The translations under genes were made by a program, and so were the position numbers. This document shows, piece after piece, positions 27,630-36,249 of a DNA stretch of 64,000 nucleotides. This DNA comes from a bacterium (GTDB taxonomy: Bacteria; Zixibacteria; MSB-5A5; GN15; FEB-12), in contig JAHLKV010000004.1 in assembly GCA_020444475.1 (NCBI GenBank), forward strand, positions 458,304 to 522,303, written 5' to 3'. The notes beneath the pieces were generated by a model that had not been told where the DNA came from, did not search any database, and was given only the letters and a program-made list of their open reading frames with translations. Within the stretch, counting starts at the first letter, position 1; every line of letters begins with the position of its first letter.

Positions 27630-28787
27630 CTACTTTTCTACCGCCATCTCCTTCAGGAGTTCCCGGGCGATCACGATTCGTTGGACTTCATTGGTCCCTT
27701 CGAAAATCTCGCACAGGCGGACATCGCGGTAAATCCGTTCGACATTGTACTCATGGGTATAGCCATACCCACCCAGAATCTGCATCGCCTGGTGGGCGAT
27801 CTCGGTCCCGACCTCGGAGGCGTACATTTTAGCGATTGCGGCATCCTTGATAACCGAGACCCCCTGGTCCTTCTTCCACGCCGCTTCATACGTAACCAGC
27901 CGTGCCGCATGCAGTTTCGCCTGCATATCGGCCAGCTTGAACTGGATACCCTGAAATTTCGCCAACTCCTGGCCAAACTGGCTGCGCTGCTGGGCGTACA
28001 CCGTCGCGATCTCCAGCGCCCGCTGGGCCATCCCGACCGACTGCGCCCCGACCGAGATCCGGCCGTGGTTCAGGGTCTCCATGGCGATATTGAAGCCCCG
28101 GCCGACCTCGCCGATCCGGTTGGCTTTCGGCACCCGGTAGTTGTCGAAGACCAGCTCCGATGTTGGCGAAGCTTTGTAGCCCATCTTCACTTCGTTTTTG
28201 CCCACCGAAAATCCCGGCTGATCGGTCTCGATCACGAAAGCCACGATTCCCTTGGTCCGGTGCTCCTTGCCGATCGTTGCAAACACGATGATATAGTCCG
28301 CGATCGATCCCTGCGTCACCCAGAGCTTGGTGCCGTTCAGGATATAGCCGTCGCCGTCCTCCTGCGCCAGCAGCGAGAGCGAAGCGGCGTCGGAGCCGGA
28401 ATTCGCCTCGGAGAGGGAATAGGCAGCCATCTTTTCACCGGCGCAGACCGGCGGAAGGAACTTCTTCTTTTGCTCCTCGGTCCCCGACTCGAGGATCGGC
28501 ATGGCGAACAGCGAGCCGTGTACGGCGGCCACCAGTGCGTGCGAGGCGCATCCGCGCGCCAGCTCTTCGATCGAGATCGTATAGGCCAGGTTGCTCAGGC
28601 CGGTCCCGCCGTATTCTTCGGGCACCTTGACTCCCATCAGGCCCAGCTCGGCCATCTCCTTGATGACGTCCCGGTCCAGCTCGGCGTTTTTGTCGAATTC
28701 GCCTGCCCGCGGAAAGAGACGCTCGTCGGAAAACTTACGCGCGACATCGCGGACGTATTGTTCTTCTTCGGTGAGATTAAAATCCAT
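27630..28787 (-). CDS. Acyl-CoA dehydrogenase (short/branched-chain type)
   Basis: FAD enzyme forming the alpha,beta double bond of an acyl-CoA, passing electrons to ETF. The 385-residue protein is full length, with an N-terminal helical domain (MDFNLTEEEQYVRD), the beta-domain FAD-contact segment YSLSEANSGSDA and WVTQGSIAD, and the C-terminal domain with FGQELAKFQGIQFKLADMQ and the catalytic base Glu in CEIFEGTNEVQR. This is the Glu position of butyryl/short-chain enzymes. No ETF or other beta-oxidation gene is adjacent. It fits the amino-acid and short-chain-acid metabolism suggested by the iorA-ptb operon. Confidence 0.94.
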   Translation of the reverse strand: MDFNLTEEEQYVRDVARKFSDERLFPRAGEFDKNAELDRDVIKEMAELGLMGVKVPEEYGGTGLSNLAYTISIEELARGCASHALVAAVHGSLFAMPILESGTEEQKKKFLPPVCAGEKMAAYSLSEANSGSDAASLSLLAQEDGDGYILNGTKLWVTQGSIADYIIVFATIGKEHRTKGIVAFVIETDQPGFSVGKNEVKMGYKASPTSELVFDNYRVPKANRIGEVGRGFNIAMETLNHGRISVGAQSVGMAQRALEIATVYAQQRSQFGQELAKFQGIQFKLADMQAKLHAARLVTYEAAWKKDQGVSVIKDAAIAKMYASEVGTEIAHQAMQILGGYGYTHEYNVERIYRDVRLCEIFEGTNEVQRIVIARELLKEMAVEK

Positions 28788-29028
28788 TGTGATACTCCCT
28801 GATTAATGCTCCATATACCCACCCCTATATACCAAACGGCCGCGCCACATTCCAGTTTTTTGCACATCGTGCTCATCTGATTTGGCAGCGCCGGGGTACC
28901 GCCATATTTCGGTGGACAAACAGGGTCGATATTGGCATATTGGGCCCAATCGCATTCCAGACAGCTACCAATCTTATTCATTTCAACGGGCGCCTTCGTG
29001 CGGTGTCCGAACCCAGAGGAGATACGCT

Positions 29029-29643
29029 ATGCGTACGCTGCGACTGATCACCCCCCTTCTCGCGCTGGTGCTGTTCTTTGCTTCGATGACTTCGGCTCAG
29101 GAAATGCCGACCGAAGCAGAGAAGGCCGAAATGATGCAACAGGCCATGGAACTGGCGAAACCCGGACCGGAACACGAGATGCTCGCCAAACACGCCGGCA
29201 CCTGGCAGACCGAGGTGAAGCTGTGGATGGAACCCGGCGCTGAGCCGATGACCGTCACCGGCGTCTCGGAGTCACAGATGATCCTCGGCGGACGGTTCCT
29301 CGAAACAACCTGGAAGACCGGGGAGGGCACGCCGATGGCGATGGAAGGCAAGTCGATCATGGGTTTCGATCGCCGGCACGGTGAGTTTACGGTCGTGGGT
29401 CTGGATACCTGGGGGACCTACTGGGTGACCGGACAGGGACCGTACGATGATCAGACAAACACTATCACCATGTACGGCGAAGACACCGATCCCGTCTTCG
29501 GCATGGTGCAGCAGTATGACTTTCGGATGACGCTGGTCGACGAAGACCATTTCACGTGGGAAGTCATCTTCTACAACCCGGAGATCACCCAGGGCGCCGA
29601 CGAGTTCAAGATGGTGGAGATCAACTACACGCGGAAGAAATAA
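29029..29643 (+). CDS. Exported DUF1579 protein
   Basis: A 204-residue protein with a cleavable signal peptide (LLALVLFFASMTSAQE) followed by the DUF1579 domain: HAGTWQTEVKLWMEPG, SESQMILGGRFLETTW, IMGFDRRHGEFTVVGLDTWG. The domain is a lipocalin-like beta-barrel of unknown function. The start ATG 29029 has GGAG just upstream. It is monocistronic, divergent from the acyl-CoA dehydrogenase gene, with a terminator after it. Confidence 0.87.
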   Translation: MRTLRLITPLLALVLFFASMTSAQEMPTEAEKAEMMQQAMELAKPGPEHEMLAKHAGTWQTEVKLWMEPGAEPMTVTGVSESQMILGGRFLETTWKTGEGTPMAMEGKSIMGFDRRHGEFTVVGLDTWGTYWVTGQGPYDDQTNTITMYGEDTDPVFGMVQQYDFRMTLVDEDHFTWEVIFYNPEITQGADEFKMVEINYTRKK

Positions 29644-29674
29644 CGATACCCAACTTCGGTCACGCGTCCGAACC

Positions 29675-29708
29675 AAACCGTTCCGCTCCGTGCGGAACGG
29701 TTTCTCCT
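29675..29708 (+). terminator. Rho-independent terminator
   Basis: A perfect 12-bp stem AAACCGTTCCGC / GCGGAACGGTTT (29675-29686 with 29692-29703) ends in TTTCTCCTCTTT. It lies between convergent genes and may serve both strands. Confidence 0.85.
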
Positions 29709-29718
29709 CTTTGATCAG

Positions 29719-30444
29719 TTAACCCCCGCTCTTGCGAAGCACTATTGTATAACCGGTCTTCTCAAAGCGGTAGATGCCGATTACCTCACACAGACGTTTG
29801 GCGAGCTGGATAAGCAGATCCGGCACGAGGTGGCTCGACCCCCACCCTTCGCTTAGGTCGTGCACTCGCGCAAAGCGGTAAACAAGCTCCTCAACCCGGT
29901 ACCCGGTTGAAACAGTGCGGGCCGAGCGGCTCCGACCGGGATCGGCAAGGTAGTGCGTGAGTACCCCCGGATTGTAAGGTCGGACATGGCTCAAATCACT
30001 GTAGAATCCCTTCCACACCATAGGAGTGCTGATAACCAGTACCCCATCCGGCGCCAGGACTCGGTCTATCTCGATCAAAAAAGAGAGAAGCTCCGCCGGC
30101 TGCAGATGTTCTATCAGATGGCTGGAGTGCACCAGGTGTACCGACGAGTCCGCGAAGGGAAGCCGCTCCGGTGCCCGGTAGGTGAGGGCATGAGCGAACC
30201 GTCCGGCCAGCTCGAAAATCGTCTCCAGGTTTGCGTCGAGCAGATACGTCTCGGGAAATCGCGCGCACAAGGCAAGATGCTCCACAAAACTGCCGTCACC
30301 CGAGCCGATATCGACGACGACCGCCGATGGCGACGAGGGAAGAAACCGAGCTGCCACATCGTAGTACGGCCGCCGGTCCATGTGACAGTATTTCTTCCTT
30401 TGCAGGAAACCGTCACGCCACGATCTGTATTTTCCCGAAAGCAT
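29719..30444 (-). CDS. Class I SAM-dependent methyltransferase
   Basis: A 241-residue Rossmann-fold methyltransferase. Motif I is VVVDIGSGDGSFVEHL and the motif II acidic residue is in TYLLDANLE. The post-motif-II region LPFADSSVHLVHSSHLIEHL and motif III (VLAPDGVLVISTP) match the Methyltransf_11/UbiE-like group. The substrate is unknown. The N-terminus RSWRDGFLQRKKYCHMDRR is basic. It is downstream of the DsrC-like gene on the same strand, 185 bases away, with no terminator recognised between them. Confidence 0.88.
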   Translation of the reverse strand: MLSGKYRSWRDGFLQRKKYCHMDRRPYYDVAARFLPSSPSAVVVDIGSGDGSFVEHLALCARFPETYLLDANLETIFELAGRFAHALTYRAPERLPFADSSVHLVHSSHLIEHLQPAELLSFLIEIDRVLAPDGVLVISTPMVWKGFYSDLSHVRPYNPGVLTHYLADPGRSRSARTVSTGYRVEELVYRFARVHDLSEGWGSSHLVPDLLIQLAKRLCEVIGIYRFEKTGYTIVLRKSGG

Positions 30445-30629
30445 CGATAGTCTCCCACGACAACCGTGAATGGATTCGTGCCACCGGGAAAGGATATCCC
30501 CGGCATTACTGATGATAACTTTCCGGTTTATTCTCGCGCTGTCGAGCGCGGTGGTTGCCCGGGTCTCTTGCGGCGATAGTCACCCGGTGCGCCTCAGTCG
30601 AAAAAACGATGTGCGACGACTACTCCGCC

Positions 30630-31286
30630 TTATCGCGCGTGCAGGCCGGCTATTTTGACCGCCCCCCGATGGTACCCATCGGGAAACAACTCCTGAAAAT
30701 GCTCCAGATTGAGGCGATTGTCGGCGCACGTCTCGTAGATCGTCGGCACCGCGCTTGACTCAGTGAACTTCTTGCGAAGATAGTAGATGATCGCCCAGTG
30801 CTCTTCGCTCAGATACTCCGGCATCTTCAACTCGTACGCCTTCAACAGCGCGAAACGTTCGTCCCACTGCGACGGATCGGTCAGGAAACCCTGGTAGTCG
30901 ACGTTGTACGTCTTCTTCTCGTACACGTATTCGTGGTGCTTGAGATTCTCCTCGATCCAGTAGTGCTGGAACATCCCCTCCCGATAGGTGATGCCCGCCA
31001 GCTTGCAGGCCCCCCGAAGATATCCGGCCGGGAAAAGCTTCTGTAAGTCCCCCAGACCAAGATCGTTGTTTTTACATGCGACATAGACCAGCGGACACGT
31101 GTTCATCCGGTCGAACTCGTTTCGAATGAACTTAATTACCCGCCAGTGCGCGTCGGTCAGACCACCTTCGATTCGAACCGACTCCGCCATACCCTCGGCG
31201 AAGTCTTCGTCCCATTCCTCCGGATTGAGCAGGAAGCCGTGTGAGTCGACTTTGTACTGCTTTCCGGCATATTCGAACACTGCCAT
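30630..31286 (-). CDS. Tandem DsrC/TusE-like protein lacking the second redox cysteine
   Basis: A 218-residue protein made of two DsrC-like domains (about 1-118 and 119-218). Each has the start pattern Y-x-V-D-x-x-G-F-L, a Trp-Asp-Glu (EEWDEDF, SQWDERF), H-W-x-x-I in the helix, and the C-terminal arm L-F-P-x-G-Y-x-R-G-A-[CV]-K-x-A-G. Single-domain DsrC ends GACKMAGLPKPTGCV in Desulfovibrio (from memory). Domain 1 keeps the first cysteine (Cys94) but has Met105 where the second would be; domain 2 has Val210 at the first position and stops before the second. It is therefore not a classic DsrC trisulfide carrier, nor a TusE, which keeps the other Cys. No dsrAB or tus genes are in the window. Start ATG 31286 gives the family N-terminus MAVFEYAGKQY. 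Confidence 0.88.
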   Translation of the reverse strand: MAVFEYAGKQYKVDSHGFLLNPEEWDEDFAEGMAESVRIEGGLTDAHWRVIKFIRNEFDRMNTCPLVYVACKNNDLGLGDLQKLFPAGYLRGACKLAGITYREGMFQHYWIEENLKHHEYVYEKKTYNVDYQGFLTDPSQWDERFALLKAYELKMPEYLSEEHWAIIYYLRKKFTESSAVPTIYETCADNRLNLEHFQELFPDGYHRGAVKIAGLHAR

Positions 31287-31344
31287 GTCAACACCCGCCC
31301 GGTTCAGTTGTCGCAAACTCGATGTCACGGCGTCGCACGCCGCT

Positions 31345-32043
31345 TCAGAACGTATATCCCAGCAAGAAGAGAAAGCTCTGGTTTCTGATTGTCAGTCCGC
31401 CCATATCAGCCGCGTCGGAAAGATCGAACTGATACGCAAACTCCAGTATTACTGTCCCGACCGCCCCATAGCCGTACTCAAGACCTGCGCCAACCGATCC
31501 GCCGTACACAAACGTCTCGTACCTGTTGGCGAGCAGTGTGCTCGACTCCGAATCGTCGTTGATCTTCCAGTCCAGCCGCGGCCCGGCGAGCAGATACGGT
31601 CGGTATTTTGGCGACGGCAGGACGGCCTTGACATAAAGGGGCATCGACAGATAGTCGATCCGGTCGTCAAGCTCTCGGTGGATCGCACGATCGGGGTCGG
31701 TCTCCGATGTCTGCACGACATCAATCTTGCTTCCCCGCTGGATGTACCCCACTCCGGGCTGGAGTGATATGATCGGGGTGATCGGGAAGTCCGCATAGAC
31801 ACTGACTGCCAGCCCGGTGCGGGGGTCGCGCTCAAACGTGAGCACGTCGTTCTCGTAGTCGTATTCCTGGGTGGAAATCGACAGCCCGGCCTTAAGTCCA
31901 AACACGAGAGGTGCTGCCTTCGCATCTGGTACCAGCCATGCCGTCAGCAGGACGCAACTGAGAGCCACTATCCAACGCCGCCGGCCATTTCCGAACTGAG
32001 AGCGCGCCGGAGATCTCCGGCTATGGTAGAGACAGGTATTCAT
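31345..32043 (-). CDS. Small outer-membrane beta-barrel protein (PorT-like)
   Basis: A 232-residue exported protein. A basic start and a hydrophobic core (RWIVALSCVLLTAWLVPDAKA) form the signal peptide. The mature part alternates in the beta-barrel manner (FGLKAGLSIS, LQPGVGYIQRGSKID, LSMPLYVKAVLP, PYLLAGPRLDWKI, GAGLEYGYGAVGTVILEFAYQFDL) and ends in aromatic Phe (LLGYTF), the usual barrel terminus. The layout matches the PorT/OMP_b-brl_2 group of eight-strand barrels. ATG 32043 follows GGGAGG. The function is unknown. Confidence 0.82.
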   Translation of the reverse strand: MNTCLYHSRRSPARSQFGNGRRRWIVALSCVLLTAWLVPDAKAAPLVFGLKAGLSISTQEYDYENDVLTFERDPRTGLAVSVYADFPITPIISLQPGVGYIQRGSKIDVVQTSETDPDRAIHRELDDRIDYLSMPLYVKAVLPSPKYRPYLLAGPRLDWKINDDSESSTLLANRYETFVYGGSVGAGLEYGYGAVGTVILEFAYQFDLSDAADMGGLTIRNQSFLFLLGYTF

Positions 32044-32239
32044 TGTTGCCTCCCGGCGAGAATAAAGAAACACTACGGAGCGCGGTTTTGTCAACCAGTT
32101 AAAGCAAGTGACGTCTGTGAACGGACGGTGTTCGTTTGGTTGACGATATTTTTGTTTTATCCGTCACCATCGCCGTCTATATTGCGTATATCTAACGGGG
32201 TACAGATAGTCCATTATCACAACTGGAAGACGTGAAGGT

Positions 32240-33184
32240 ATGACCGACCACACTCACGATCTCGATCCTAATGCCGCCGGCACGCTCACACCGCCCGCTC
32301 AGCCGTCTCCGGTTATTCCGTGGGGCTGGCTCCGGGCCATAATCTTTTTCGTCGTCTTTCTGGTTGCCACCGTCATCGAATCGATCATTATCGCCGTTGT
32401 CACCAAGGTGACGACTGCCGAGGAATTTATGGCTCTGGTCGACAAACCGATCATGGTGATCCTCGAAATCATGCAGATGGCAGTGGTGCTGTTGCTGGTC
32501 TGGCTTTTCCGGCGCTTCATCGACCGACGATCCGTCAAATCGATCGGATTCGGGTGGTCTCGGTGGGCTAAAATCGACCTGGTGGCCGGATTCCTCTGGG
32601 GCATCGGACTCGTCACCACCGTCTTCCTGATACAGTGGATGCTTGGTTGGGTGCGGGTGGTCGGGGTAAGCTATCCGTTCGGGTCGCTTTTCATCATGGC
32701 GGTCGTGATTGCTCTGGCGGCCGCCCGCGAAGAGATCGTGATGCGCGGCTATATGCTGAAAAACGTCATGGAGTCGGCCAACAAGTATTTGGCGCTGGTC
32801 TTTATCTCGGTTTTGTTCGCCCTGTCGCACGGGCTCAATCCCAATGTCTCGTTGACAGGAATCGCCAATATCATTATCGCAGGCCTGCTGCTTGGGGTCT
32901 ATTACGTTCACCGCCAGAATCTCTGGTTCCCGATCGGCCTCCATATCGGCTGGAACTACTTCCAGGGCGCTGTCTGGGGCTCACCGGTGAGCGGCATCGG
33001 CCTGCCGAGTATTCTCAAGCTGGAGTTTGTCGGACCTGAGTTGTGGACCGGCGGGTCTTTTGGATTCGAGGCTTCGCTTCTCGCCACAATCGTTACGGCT
33101 CTTGCCACCATCCTGATACACTTCCGATATCGCAACAACGCTGCCACCGCCGCCCCGTCGGAAGAGAGACTCCCGGAGGTATAG
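32240..33184 (+). CDS. CPBP-family intramembrane glutamic endopeptidase
   Basis: A 314-residue protein with about eight hydrophobic segments. The three CPBP/CAAX-protease motifs are present: EExxxR in AAREEIVMRGYML, FxxxH in VLFALSHGLN, and HxxxN in LHIGWNYFQG. An N-terminal Pro-rich cytoplasmic stretch of about 30 residues precedes the first helix. Members cleave prenylated or peptide substrates or give bacteriocin self-immunity; nothing here identifies the target. It is followed, 5 bases after the stop, by a small membrane-protein gene. Confidence 0.9.
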   Translation: MTDHTHDLDPNAAGTLTPPAQPSPVIPWGWLRAIIFFVVFLVATVIESIIIAVVTKVTTAEEFMALVDKPIMVILEIMQMAVVLLLVWLFRRFIDRRSVKSIGFGWSRWAKIDLVAGFLWGIGLVTTVFLIQWMLGWVRVVGVSYPFGSLFIMAVVIALAAAREEIVMRGYMLKNVMESANKYLALVFISVLFALSHGLNPNVSLTGIANIIIAGLLLGVYYVHRQNLWFPIGLHIGWNYFQGAVWGSPVSGIGLPSILKLEFVGPELWTGGSFGFEASLLATIVTALATILIHFRYRNNAATAAPSEERLPEV

Positions 33185-33189
33185 TGACC

Positions 33190-33543
33190 ATGCGGCTCTG
33201 GCGATACTCCGGTCTCTACCTGCTGATGCTGGGTCTGATCCACATGATCTTCGGGCTGGTAGTCTGCTGGGACCGCATGTGTGCGATCGTTACCGATGGC
33301 CTGGTCAGCCAGGTCGAAAGCTCCCCGGAGCGGGCCGAGTTTTTCTGGTTTATGGTGACCGGGCTCTTTCTGCTGATACTGGGCTACCTGATCCACTGGC
33401 TGGTTTTCACACGTGAGATTCGTCCCCCCAAAGCACTTGGCTGGATGCTGCTGGGGCTCACCGTGATCGGCGCCCTCGCCATACCGCTTTCCGGATTCGT
33501 GCTGTTTCTACCGGTGGGACTGGTGATGGTGTGGGGGAGATAG
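33190..33543 (+). CDS. Four-helix membrane protein (DUF6463-like)
   Basis: A 117-residue integral membrane protein with four hydrophobic segments: YLLMLGLIHMIFGLVVCW, FFWFMVTGLFLLILGYLIHW, LGWMLLGLTVIGALAIPL and FVLFLPVGLVMVW. The pattern, including G-L-I-H-M in the first helix, resembles DUF6463. The function is unknown. ATG 33190 is preferred to the overlapping GTG 33184 because GGAGGT (33175-33180) is 9 bases upstream. It is coupled to the CPBP protease gene and followed by a terminator. Confidence 0.78.
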   Translation: MRLWRYSGLYLLMLGLIHMIFGLVVCWDRMCAIVTDGLVSQVESSPERAEFFWFMVTGLFLLILGYLIHWLVFTREIRPPKALGWMLLGLTVIGALAIPLSGFVLFLPVGLVMVWGR

Positions 33544-33596
33544 GGCGTGGGTGGGACTGACGTGTAAAGAAGCTAAGAATGCTTCGAAATACAGGT

Positions 33597-33631
33597 GGGT
33601 GGTGTACGTCCTCGTGCACCACCCTCTTTTC
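33597..33631 (+). terminator. Rho-independent terminator
   Basis: A 12-bp stem with one G-T pair (33597-33608 with 33613-33624), GGGTGGTG...CACCACCC, loop TCCT, followed by TCTTTTCC. Confidence 0.8.
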
Positions 33632-33643
33632 CTGGTGCTATCT

Positions 33644-33661
33644 GGCGACCTCGCCTGACAG
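33644..33661. repeat. Dispersed palindromic repeat, family E copy 1
   Basis: GGCGACCTCGCCTGACAG. It differs by one base from 58661-58678, where the full palindrome TGTCAGGCG-ACCC-CGCCTGACA is present. Confidence 0.55.
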
Positions 33662-33716
33662 CATATATCGGTGTGGTTGGCGTACGACCAAGTACGCAAA
33701 CCAGTCATCCACTCTC

Positions 33717-35684
33717 TCAGTCTTCCTCATACTGCCGCTTCAAACGGTCGATCACTGCCGGATCAGCCAGCGTCGTCGTATCACCCAGCACCCGACCGGT
33801 CGCGATATCCCGAAGCAGCCGGCGCATGATTTTTCCCGAACGCGTTTTCGGAAGGTCCGGCGTACAGACCATCTGGTCCGGCCTGGCAATCGCACCTATC
33901 TTGCGCGTTACAAAATCAATCAGCTGGTGACACAGCTTGTCGCTTCGTTCCACACCATCCTTGAGTGTCACGAATGCCGCCAGCGCTTCACCCTTCAGCT
34001 CATGCGGGATACCGACCACGGCCGCTTCAGCGACCGATTGATGTTCCACCAGCGCCGACTCAACTTCCATAGTCGAAATGCGATGTCCGGCCGTGTTGAT
34101 CACATCATCGACTCGACCGAGTATCCAGAAATACTTGTCTTCGTCGATCCGCGCCCCGTCGCCGGGGAAGTAGATGCCCGGCCATTTCGACCAGTAGGTG
34201 TCGATAAACCGCTGGCGGTCACCCCAGATACCGCGAAGCATCCCCGGCCACGGCTTGGTGATCGCCAGGTAGCCGCCGCCCTTCTTGATCTCCTTGCCCT
34301 CGTCATCGAGAATCTTCGCCTCGATCCCGGGAAACGGCCTCGTTGCCGATCCGGGCTTGGTCGATGTTACTCCCGGCAGAGGCGTAATCATGATATGACC
34401 CGTCTCGGTCTGCCACCAGGTATCGACAATGGGACACTTCTTGCCGCCGATGGCGTCGTGGTACCACACCCATGCCTCGGGGTTGATCGGCTCGCCGACC
34501 GTCCCGAGCAGGCGAAGCGATGACAGGTCGTGCTTGTCCGGCCACTCCCGACCCCAGCGCATGAAGGCGCGGATCGCGGTGGGCGCGGTGTAGAAGACCG
34601 TCACGTTCATCTTCTCGACCAACTGCCAGAACCGATCCTGATCCGGCCAGTCGGGGGCGCCTTCGTACATCACCTGCGTGACCCCGTTGGCCATCGGGCC
34701 GTACACGATATACGAATGCCCGGTCACCCAGCCGCAGTCGGCCGTGCACCAGAAGACATCGTCCTCTTTGAGGTCGAACACCAGCTTGCTCGTGGCATAG
34801 GTTCCGGTCAGGTAGCCGCCGCAGGTGTGAATGATCCCTTTCGGCTTTCCGGTCGTGCCGGAGGTGTAGAGGATGAACAGCGGATGCTCGCTGTCGACAT
34901 AGACCGGCGGGCAATACTGGTCCGCCTCCTGCATCAGGCGATGGAACCAGTGGTCGCGACCTTCCTTGACGCGAAGCAGAAAATCGCCGCGCTTGACGAT
35001 AATCACGTGCTCCACCGAAGGACAGTCGGCCAGGGCGACATCGGCGTCGTGCTTGAGCGGAATGATCTGTCCGCGACGATACCCGCCATCGGCCGTAATC
35101 AGCAGCTTGCACTGGGAGTCGTTGATGCGGTCGCGAAGTGACTCGGGGGAGAAGCCGCCGAAAACCACCGAGTGAATGGCGCCGATTCGGGCGCAGGCCA
35201 GCATGGCGATCACCAGCTCCGGTATCATCGGCAGATAGATCGCGACTCGATCCCCTTTCGTGACCCCCAGAGACTTAAACGCATTGGCGAGCTTGTTCAC
35301 CTGACGGTAAAGATCCCAATAGGTGAAGGTCTTGCGGTCGCCCGGCTCGCCTTCCCAAATCAACGCCGCCTTGTTTTTGTTGCCATTGGTAAGATGCCGG
35401 TCGAGACAGGACTCCGTTACGTTCAGCTTGCCACCGACAAACCACTTGGCATCGGGCGCCTTCCACTCCAGCACCTTGCTCCATTTCTTTTTCCACACCA
35501 ACTCACCGGCCATCTTCGCCCAAAACGCAGTCGGATTTTTGGCGGCAGTGGTATAGACGGCGGACTTGTTTGCGGTGGCCGTTTTGACGAAAGATGACGG
35601 CGGCTTATAGCGACGATTCTCTTTGAGCAGGGTGTCTATCGTGGCTTTGGTACCTGAGGCTTTCTTGCGGCTGGCGCGGGGCAT
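33717..35684 (-). CDS. acs: Acetate--CoA ligase (AMP-forming)
   Basis: Activates acetate to acetyl-CoA via acetyl-AMP. The 655-residue ANL enzyme has a basic N-terminal stretch ([13 protein letters not shown]), the acetyl-CoA synthetase N-domain, the P-loop [10 protein letters not shown], the adenylate motif ([14 protein letters not shown]), the hinge and the C-terminal acetylatable Lys in [14 protein letters not shown]-specific [14 protein letters not shown] is also present. It scavenges acetate, opposite in direction to the ADP-forming synthetase at 4.1-6.2 kb. The ATG has GGAG upstream. Confidence 0.96.
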   Translation of the reverse strand: MPRASRKKASGTKATIDTLLKENRRYKPPSSFVKTATANKSAVYTTAAKNPTAFWAKMAGELVWKKKWSKVLEWKAPDAKWFVGGKLNVTESCLDRHLTNGNKNKAALIWEGEPGDRKTFTYWDLYRQVNKLANAFKSLGVTKGDRVAIYLPMIPELVIAMLACARIGAIHSVVFGGFSPESLRDRINDSQCKLLITADGGYRRGQIIPLKHDADVALADCPSVEHVIIVKRGDFLLRVKEGRDHWFHRLMQEADQYCPPVYVDSEHPLFILYTSGTTGKPKGIIHTCGGYLTGTYATSKLVFDLKEDDVFWCTADCGWVTGHSYIVYGPMANGVTQVMYEGAPDWPDQDRFWQLVEKMNVTVFYTAPTAIRAFMRWGREWPDKHDLSSLRLLGTVGEPINPEAWVWYHDAIGGKKCPIVDTWWQTETGHIMITPLPGVTSTKPGSATRPFPGIEAKILDDEGKEIKKGGGYLAITKPWPGMLRGIWGDRQRFIDTYWSKWPGIYFPGDGARIDEDKYFWILGRVDDVINTAGHRISTMEVESALVEHQSVAEAAVVGIPHELKGEALAAFVTLKDGVERSDKLCHQLIDFVTRKIGAIARPDQMVCTPDLPKTRSGKIMRRLLRDIATGRVLGDTTTLADPAVIDRLKRQYEED

Positions 35685-35721
35685 ACCTGTCTCCTCTGCG
35701 GTTGTGAAATTAACTGTTCAA

Positions 35722-35749
35722 TATGTATTCTTCTTGTCTACGTTGTCAA
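35722..35749 (-). promoter_or_regulatory. Candidate promoter for acs
   Basis: On the minus strand a perfect TTGACA (35749-35744), 16-base spacer and TACATA (35727-35722) lie 38 bases upstream of the acs start. Confidence 0.5.
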
Positions 35750-36044
35750 GCCTGGTTCCTGGCTTGGGGAGGGCGGGCACGCCGCCAGACGGCGGAGCGG
35801 CTTTGCCATTTCAATTTCCCAAGCTGAAACAACTTAGCACTGCCCGGACGGGGCGGCCGAAGCCATGGGCGGCCCCGCCGGGAGATTCGCTAGGCAAGGG
35901 GTAGCACATAATGGTATAGCGAGTTCACATCTGCACGGGGCCGCGCGCAGCCTCCTCCAAAACCGATTGCTGCTCAGCAACATAGCCTCCTGCTCCCGCT
36001 TGGCCCGGTTCTTGCAGTGAAGCCCGTGGCAAGGGTAAATCGCC
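35750..36044. other. GC-rich intergenic region without recognised gene
   Basis: Non-coding DNA between acs and the giant-protein promoter. It contains short GC-rich inverted repeats (for example CCGCC-AGA-GGCGG around 35780-35795, and a GGGGCGG / GGCCCC stretch around 35849-35880). No ORF with a start signal, no tRNA and no known riboswitch were recognised. Confidence 0.45.
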
Positions 36045-36072
36045 TTGACTATATAGGGCTTTATGATATATT
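36045..36072 (+). promoter_or_regulatory. Promoter with long leader for the giant secreted protein
   Basis: TTGACT (36045-36050), 16-base spacer and TATATT (36067-36072). This leaves a leader of about 170 bases before ATG 36250. The leader holds a small hairpin CGCAG-TAT-CTGCG near 36160; no known riboswitch was recognised. Confidence 0.6.
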
Positions 36073-36249
36073 ACCAGCGACTTAGGAGAGCTCGTTTACC
36101 ACAACGAATTACTGCATTTTTTCAAAGTCTTCGGTTAACAGACACAAGCAATTCGCCGCAGTATCTGCGGAGGTGGGGGCCCTGCCCGCTATCAGTCTGT
36201 CCCGAAGGAATATAGTGCGAGTTGGACATTGATCTCATCCGGAGGAAAG

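Noticed and set aside
30630..31286. Possibility that the two DsrC domains are two separate genes
   Set aside because: The frame is continuous through the linker (EENLKHHEYVYEKKTY), with no stop and no ribosome-binding site or start codon at the second domain.
35750..36249. Possible cyclic-di-GMP or other riboswitch before the giant gene
   Set aside because: I could not find the conserved core of any riboswitch class; only short hairpins are visible.
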